The translations under genes and the position numbers were made by a program. This document shows positions 33,872 to 37,528 of a stretch of DNA of 37,528 nt, piece after piece. The stretch lies in NCBI GenBank assembly GCA_040877415.1, contig JBBDNV010000034.1:1-37528 (forward strand), given 5' to 3'. The DNA is from JBBDNV01 sp040877415. Its GTDB lineage: Bacteria > Planctomycetota > Planctomycetia > Pirellulales > PALSA-1355. Under the pieces are notes generated by a model that ran no database searches, was not told the DNA's origin, and was given only the letters and a program-made list of their open reading frames with translations. Each line of letters starts with the position of its first letter. Position 1 is the stretch's first letter.

Positions 33872-34615
33872 CTAACGCAGACTGGCGGGCGTCGCGAGTC
33901 CCTGGTTTGCCGAGAACCCGACCAAGCACCGCGCCCTGCGTCGGGCACAGGCCATCAAGCCGAGCATGCCCAGCGCGGCCAGCGCGAACGCCGACGGCTC
34001 GGGGACGACGACCTCCGAGCGGAAGGCGCTGTAATCGATGGTGATTTCCGGTCCAAAGCTCGCGGCGCCGAACTCGACGGTGGGGCCCGTCCTAGTCTTG
34101 GTCGGAGCCATGTCGGCCGTCAACAATGCGCGGGGATTCGGCGCGACACCGTTCACCTCCATGATCTCTGCGTCACCGGAGGCAGTCCTGCGCAGTTGGA
34201 TGGAGGTCAGCGCCTGCCAGTCCACCGGGACGAAGACGGGATATGACGCCGGGGCGATGGGGTCGCCGCTCGAGAGCAGGCCGATGCCGCGCTCGCCGTT
34301 GATGACAACGCAGGCGGCGATCGCGGATCGATTGATTCCATCGTTGATTACCAAACGAGCGCCGGCATCTGCGCTGCTCGGCACGCTCTGTATCACCTGG
34401 AACGTGGCGAAGACATCGACATCGATGCCGGCACCGGCGTCTGCATCAGTCGCGAAGAACGCAATGAAGTCACTACTGCTCGTGTCGGTCAGCCTGAGAA
34501 CGGTGCCGCGTGTGAAGCTCTGTGTCCCATCTCGCGTGAAGTTTCCCGGATTCTGTCGGTTGAGTATCGTGGCCGCCTCGACCGGCGTCGTGATTTCAAG
34601 CGCCAGCACTGCCAA
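33872..34615 (-). CDS. PEP-CTERM surface protein (main frame)
   Basis: This Ala/Asp/Thr-rich extracellular protein ends with a PEP-CTERM sorting signal: V-P-E-P-S, a hydrophobic helix (AFALAALGMLGLMACA) and an arginine cluster, cut and anchored by an exosortase in other bacteria. No exosortase lies in this window. A further 24 residues follow the Arg cluster. The body (about 200 residues) is a beta-rich domain with no recognised enzyme motif, similar in style to planctomycete lectin-like PEP-CTERM proteins. In this frame the N-terminus begins without ATG at 'LAILAVLALEITTPVEAA', only the hydrophobic end of a signal peptide. The missing positively charged start lies in another frame immediately upstream (34599-34748), so the gene appears frameshifted. 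Confidence 0.7.
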   Translation of the reverse strand: MAVLALEITTPVEAATILNRQNPGNFTRDGTQSFTRGTVLRLTDTSSSDFIAFFATDADAGAGIDVDVFATFQVIQSVPSSADAGARLVINDGINRSAIAACVVINGERGIGLLSSGDPIAPASYPVFVPVDWQALTSIQLRRTASGDAEIMEVNGVAPNPRALLTADMAPTKTRTGPTVEFGAASFGPEITIDYSAFRSEVVVPEPSAFALAALGMLGLMACARRRARCLVGFSANQGLATPASLR

Positions 34616-34748
34616 AATGGCCAGCGCGCGCGACTCTCTTCTTTATCGACAGCCTGTTCATCTTTTTCATCGCGGCCGGCGAGGCAATCAGCACAACAAG
34701 GGCGAGCGCCGCCGCGAGCGCCGCGGCAGAAGGAAGATTGATCCTCAT
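34599..34748 (-). pseudogene. Out-of-frame signal sequence of the PEP-CTERM gene
   Basis: ATG 34748 has a good ribosome site (GAGGAA about seven bases upstream). It encodes MRINLPSAAALAAALALVVL..., then MKKMNRLSIKKRVARA, and runs out of frame at a stop, just where the hydrophobic 'LAILAVLALE' of the PEP-CTERM frame begins one base off. Joining the two gives a perfect signal peptide. The break is at GCGCGCGCG (34624-34632): one extra GC unit would restore the frame. Confidence 0.6.
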
Positions 34749-34873
34749 GAGCGATTCCTCGCTGGTGAGCATCTTGGATGAGAGGCTGTAGTTGCCTACG
34801 GTGCGATGTTTATTTTGGTCCTTGAGGAAGTGCTGTGTCAAGCATTTTCCAAACGTAAACGGCCCACACGGGT

Positions 34874-35113
34874 TCAGGGTAATTCGGCCATCGACCGAGT
34901 CTGATCGGAGCATTTGCCGCAGTCCATTACAGCCTGAATCGTGTCATCCAGTTGGCATTCACCGTGGATCGAGCAGGGAAAGATCTTGATGCGGGTGCCA
35001 ACCGGACAGATTGGGCAGGCTTCCTGGCGAAGCTCGGGGCCGCGATGGATGCAGGCGAGGAGCTGGTCAACGTTTGGTGATTGGCAGCAGGCGCACCCGA
35101 GAGCGTGCCTCAT
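34874..35113 (-). CDS. Small cysteine-rich zinc-binding-like protein
   Basis: This 79-residue product from ATG 35113 has closely spaced cysteine and histidine ligands: C-A-C-C, then 'LLACIHRGPELRQEACPICP' and 'FPCSIHGECQLDD', then C-G-K-C. The pattern (C-x-H-R-G ... C-x-x-C ... C-x-x-H-x-x-C ... C-x-x-C) resembles short Cys-rich modules found alone or at the C-terminus of larger proteins in planctomycetes and phages; that recollection is not checked. The frame starts inside the 3' end of the DUF5615 toxin gene, a 47-bp overlap. It may be a genuine small gene translated after the toxin or the relic of a larger protein. Function unknown. Confidence 0.45.
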   Translation of the reverse strand: MRHALGCACCQSPNVDQLLACIHRGPELRQEACPICPVGTRIKIFPCSIHGECQLDDTIQAVMDCGKCSDQTRSMAELP

Positions 35114-35438
35114 CGATGACGACCATGGCACCCGCTTCAAGCTCGTTCGTGTATTGCCGCAACCAGGGAATCAAACGGGGCGCCAGCGATGTTGGTCGGA
35201 CATCTTGCGTGCGGACCTGCACGACGCTGGGGCCAGCGGCGTGCGTCGCGGCAAGGATCGCGCCGAAGTCGAGATCGTGCGTCACAACAACGTGGTCGTT
35301 GCTGAGCGCCCATTGCATGACTTCCTGGTCGGGCGCCGAGGCAGTTCCGACATCTGACCAGTGAACGGTATCCCAACCTTCTGCCTGCAGGACCGAGCAC
35401 CACTTTGGCGACAAATTCATGTCGACAAGCAGCTTCAT
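35067..35438 (-). CDS. DUF5615 PIN-like toxin
   Basis: This 123-residue protein of the DUF5615 family has a PIN-like fold related to VapC-type nucleases. Diagnostic stretches are MKLLVDMNLSPKWCSVLQAE, with the acidic D in 'LLVDMNLS', then 'HWSDVG', 'VVVTHDLDFGAILAA' with the second acidic cluster, and 'VVQVRTQDV'. The proteins are thought to act as RNA-cutting toxins, but few have been tested. The start at 35438 overlaps the stop of the DUF433 gene by four bases (ATGA). This typical coupling keeps antitoxin first and toxin second. A Cys-rich frame overlaps its 3' end. Confidence 0.88.
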   Translation of the reverse strand: MKLLVDMNLSPKWCSVLQAEGWDTVHWSDVGTASAPDQEVMQWALSNDHVVVTHDLDFGAILAATHAAGPSVVQVRTQDVRPTSLAPRLIPWLRQYTNELEAGAMVVIDEARSRVRLLPITKR

Positions 35439-35665
35439 GGGCGCGTTAGCGGTACATCTATTTCTTCGGCGCGCCACGCCGCATACGATAGGGCGGCAGG
35501 AATATCCTCCGCCTCAAGATACGGGTAGTCAGCCAGGATGTCCTCGGCCGTGCTGCCGCTGGCCATCAGACCGACAATCGTGCCCACGGTGACTCTCATC
35601 CCCCGAATGCACGGCTTGCCTCCCATGACGTTCGGGTCGAACGTAATTCGATCGTGCTGAGCCAT
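35435..35665 (-). CDS. DUF433 antitoxin
   Basis: This 76-residue DUF433-family protein has a helix-turn-helix-like domain and is usually the antitoxin partner of DUF5615 proteins. Family marks are 'ITFDPNVMGGKPCIRGMRVT', 'VGTIVGLMASGSTAEDILAD' and 'YPYLEAEDIPAALSYAAWRA'. The ATG at 35665 has a strong ribosome site (GGAGGTG, complement of 35670-35676). The frame is open further upstream, but there it encodes the hairpin repeat and is discarded. Such antitoxins normally bind their own promoter; here the promoter region is occupied by a partial hairpin repeat (35689-35729). Confidence 0.88.
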   Translation of the reverse strand: MAQHDRITFDPNVMGGKPCIRGMRVTVGTIVGLMASGSTAEDILADYPYLEAEDIPAALSYAAWRAEEIDVPLTRP

Positions 35666-35688
35666 GGCGCACCTCCGGGAACCGATTG

Positions 35689-35729
35689 CCAAGCTCCCCG
35701 AACGCAACCCTCTTCGAAACCATGCGCGC
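35689..35729 (+). repeat. Hairpin repeat, partial copy D (right half)
   Basis: It contains part of the loop, the variant right arm (35698-35716, same two changes as copy C) and the tail AAACCATGCGCGC. The left arm is lost. It lies 24-64 bp before the antitoxin start, where the toxin-antitoxin promoter should be. Confidence 0.75.
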
Positions 35730-35760
35730 TTTTCGAGGAGCAACGGCTTTAATGCCGCTT

Positions 35761-35961
35761 TTAAGCAGTCGGCTTTAGTTCGTGCACGTAGCCGCTGACT
35801 TCCTCGCGCAGCCGATCCAAGTCTTCCAGCGGCGCCTCGGCCATGGTGGCGAAGAGTTCCGGATTCCGTGGGAGCACATTCACCTTCAAATCATCGAGCG
35901 CGAGGATCAATCGCTCCATTTGCTGCATTGTGATCCGAAGTTGATCAATGTTCTTGATCAT
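35761..35961 (-). CDS. 66-residue protein, possible antitoxin
   Basis: This small soluble helical protein begins MIKNIDQLRITMQQMERLIL. That start is typical of short proteins annotated as regulators or antitoxin-like ('MIKNERQYRITKAQ...'). The remainder ('LEDLDRLREEVSGYVHELKP') is a predicted coiled or helical hairpin; no complete helix-turn-helix is evident. Its ATG overlaps the stop of the upstream nucleotidyltransferase-like gene by four bases (ATGA), so the two are translated together. By position it could control or neutralise that protein; this is inference. Confidence 0.7.
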   Translation of the reverse strand: MIKNIDQLRITMQQMERLILALDDLKVNVLPRNPELFATMAEAPLEDLDRLREEVSGYVHELKPTA

Positions 35962-36392
35962 AATTGAATCTCCACTACCCCAACCCGGCGGCCATCGCGA
36001 GCTGTCTGAAAGAACCCCAGATACTCGTCAAGCGCCGCCGATCCCTCAATGGCCGGCACGACGTCGCCGCCAAATATGCGGCGAGCCGCCTTGCGGGATA
36101 CCAAATTGTATTCGAACGGACGCAGTTTCCGCCCCACCACCGAGGCGTCCAACACCAAAATGCAATCGAAGTCATTTGGTTCCGGCTGGGCAGTAACGAA
36201 ACTTCCAACCACGACGACTCGCTTCACGATTCCCGAATTGCCCGCCTCATCGAGCATCCTTCCAAATCGCTCGTAAAGCCTAAACCGGCGATCCGACACA
36301 TCGAAGACGACGAACCGATCTTCGAACTCTTTCCGGCTTGCGGAATGCACGCCAGGCGGGAGGCATCCGCCGGCAGTGAAATCCGGAATCAT
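35958..36392 (-). CDS. DUF6932-like nucleotidyltransferase-fold protein
   Basis: This 144-residue protein has an N-terminal 'GGCLPPGVHSASRKEFEDRF' and a central 'VVVVGSFVTAQPEPNDFDCI'. The G-S-F-(V/T)-T followed after about nine residues by D-F-D is a nucleotidyltransferase-like pattern (G-S ... D-x-D) seen in the uncharacterised family I know as DUF6932. If active it would transfer a nucleotide to RNA or protein, as MNT-type toxins do. ATG 36392 gives the family-typical start; the frame is open 121 codons further but crosses hairpin repeat F. It is coupled by an ATGA overlap to the 66-residue gene. The family assignment is from memory. Confidence 0.65.
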   Translation of the reverse strand: MIPDFTAGGCLPPGVHSASRKEFEDRFVVFDVSDRRFRLYERFGRMLDEAGNSGIVKRVVVVGSFVTAQPEPNDFDCILVLDASVVGRKLRPFEYNLVSRKAARRIFGGDVVPAIEGSAALDEYLGFFQTARDGRRVGVVEIQL

Positions 36393-36534
36393 GCATCCGT
36401 CTCCCGAGCCCGACCCGGCACCCGCACCAGCGCTAGTATACCTGGAGGCACGGCACGGCGAAGAGTCTGGGGACGAAACAGCTTCAGCTTGGGGCGTATC
36501 CTGCCGCCCATCTCTGCTCGTAATGCGTCCGGTT

Positions 36535-36568
36535 CGAAGAGGGTTCCTTTCGGACCCAAGCTCCCCGG
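36535..36568 (+). repeat. Hairpin repeat, partial copy F (left half)
   Basis: The left arm (36535-36553, identical to copies A-C) and the full loop are followed by only four bases of the right arm before unrelated sequence begins. This is the complement of the breakage seen in copies D and E. Confidence 0.8.
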
Positions 36569-36780
36569 AAGAGAATCGAACCAGAGACCCGCGGGTTAAC
36601 ACAGGCCGACGTTGGCCCAGAAAACCGGGGGCTGAAAACGCCTGTTGCCTCACGTAAAGATAGGCAAAATACAACCGCCGCGCGCGCGGGTACAACTCGG
36701 CCCGAAAGGGCGCCCAACCACGCGGCGTAAGCGTCTGGAAAACAAGCAGTTGCAACCAGGCTCAGCAGCCCGTTCGGACG

Positions 36781-36809
36781 TTGCCTGCGGGGGCCAAAAC
36801 GGGTATATT
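36781..36809 (+). promoter_or_regulatory. Sigma70-type promoter of gyrA
   Basis: TTGCCT (36781-36786) and TATATT (36804-36809) have the ideal 17-bp spacer. Transcription would begin about 36816, leaving a 100-base leader. This is consistent with gyrA having its own promoter after the accessory region. Confidence 0.6.
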
Positions 36810-36915
36810 GGCGGTTTCCACGGATGGCCGGGCTTGCAGACGGTGCCGGTCAGTCTGAAGGGGGTTCAAACCGGCCTGGTTGGACGGCCCGTAAAGTCTG
36901 CCGAAAGGACTGACT

Positions 36916-37528
36916 TTGGCCACCGACGGAAACGAGCCTTTCGACCCATTCCAGCCGCCCACGAACGGCAACGAGCCCGCAGGCCGAATCATCGAATTGC
37001 CGATCGAAGAGGAGCTCAAGGACAGCTACCTCACGTATTCGATGAGCGTGATCGTCAGCCGCGCGCTGCCCGACGTGCGCGACGGGTTGAAGCCTTCGCA
37101 GCGGCGCATCCTGGTCGCCATGAACGACCTGAATCTGACGCCCGGCGCCAGCCGCGTCAAATGCGCCAAGATCTGCGGCGACACCAGCGGCAACTACCAT
37201 CCCCACGGCGAGGCCATCATTTATCCCACGCTCGTGCGCATGGCCCAGGACTGGAACATGCGCCACGTGCTGATTGACAAGCAGGGGAATTTCGGCTCGA
37301 TCGCCGGCTTGCCGGCCGCGGCCATGCGGTATACCGAAGCCCGCATGTCGCCGATCGCGGCCTTGATGCTCGACGATCTGAAGCTCGACACCGTCGACTT
37401 CATTTCCACCTACGACGAGCGGCACACGGAACCCACCGTGTTGCCCTCCAAGTTTCCCAATCTGATCGTCAACGGCGCCAACGGCATCGCCGTGGGCATG
37501 GCCACGTCGATTCCGCCGCACAACCTGG
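36916..37528 (+). CDS. gyrA: DNA gyrase subunit A, 3' end outside window
   Basis: These are the first 204 residues of the type II topoisomerase A subunit, which cuts and rejoins DNA. The start is TTG 36916, with AAAGGA six bases upstream and an in-frame stop at 36892-36894; no ATG fits. The breakage domain is intact: 'SYLTYSMSVIVSRALPDVRD', 'GLKPSQRRIL', 'GNYHPHGEAIIYPTLVRMAQ' and the catalytic tyrosine Tyr139 (E. coli 122) in 'AAAMRYTEARM'. In the quinolone pocket, E. coli Ser83 and Asp87 are replaced by Ala100 and Pro104. An N-terminal Asn/Pro-rich extension of about 20 residues precedes the conserved part. A ParC assignment cannot be fully excluded from the N-terminus alone. Confidence 0.92.
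   Translation, partial: MATDGNEPFDPFQPPTNGNEPAGRIIELPIEEELKDSYLTYSMSVIVSRALPDVRDGLKPSQRRILVAMNDLNLTPGASRVKCAKICGDTSGNYHPHGEAIIYPTLVRMAQDWNMRHVLIDKQGNFGSIAGLPAAAMRYTEARMSPIAALMLDDLKLDTVDFISTYDERHTEPTVLPSKFPNLIVNGANGIAVGMATSIPPHNL

Larger units (their letters stand above)
36393..36915. other. Intergenic region upstream of gyrA
   Basis: These 523 bp contain the partial hairpin repeat F (36535-36568), a short sequence that looks like the antisense of a tRNA T-arm directly after it, and the gyrA promoter. No gene could be supported. Confidence 0.45.

Noticed and set aside
36565..36605. Antisense tRNA T-arm-like sequence (minus strand GGTTCGATTC) next to repeat F
   Set aside because: The T-stem does not pair beyond two positions, and no D-arm, anticodon stem or acceptor stem can be drawn. 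At most it is a tRNA relic.

Overview
The window is high-GC bacterial DNA. It most likely comes from a planctomycete of the Pirellulales type. This is inferred from gene style and content: PEP-CTERM surface protein, giant membrane protein, secreted PQQ and HEAT-repeat proteins, small planctomycete-type hypothetical proteins, and GC-rich palindromic repeats. No 16S gene is present to confirm it. The window opens inside a HEAT-repeat gene and closes inside gyrA.

Left part (1-13.6 kb): the end of a HEAT-repeat gene; a minus-strand pair of a secreted PQQ-dependent dehydrogenase and a secreted YHS-like protein; a decayed response-regulator receiver fragment; one enormous 2065-residue membrane protein with an N-terminal zinc ribbon; a DUF6717-like protein; a DinB-fold protein; a cation-diffusion-facilitator transporter with a natural six-histidine N-terminus; and a TPR lipoprotein.

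Middle part (13.7-20.6 kb, minus strand): a compact operon tetR - etfB - etfA - membrane Fe-S ETF:quinone oxidoreductase - two different acyl-CoA dehydrogenases. Electrons from acyl-CoA oxidation would pass to EtfAB, then through the Fe-S membrane protein into the quinone pool. An 18-bp imperfect palindrome just upstream of tetR is the likely operator.

Right-centre (21.2-29.8 kb, plus strand): a glutamine amidotransferase (pabA/trpG type) followed by moeA; a 235-bp nested-palindrome MITE-like element; lnt; and a cell-shape-like cluster with its own good sigma70-type promoter. The cluster encodes a membrane coiled-coil protein with an MreC/FlgT-like C-terminal domain, a 71-residue membrane protein, MreB and penicillin-binding protein 2. 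mreC and mreD are not found between mreB and the PBP2 gene.

Right end (29.8-36.6 kb) looks like accessory DNA. It has a secreted small protein, a secreted HEAT-like protein, a small membrane protein, a PEP-CTERM gene whose signal sequence is out of frame at a GC dinucleotide run, a Cys-rich mini-ORF, a DUF433/DUF5615 toxin-antitoxin pair, and a second two-gene nucleotidyltransferase-like pair. Scattered through it are six same-orientation copies (three complete, three partial) of a strong hairpin repeat. The window ends with gyrA behind a recognisable promoter.
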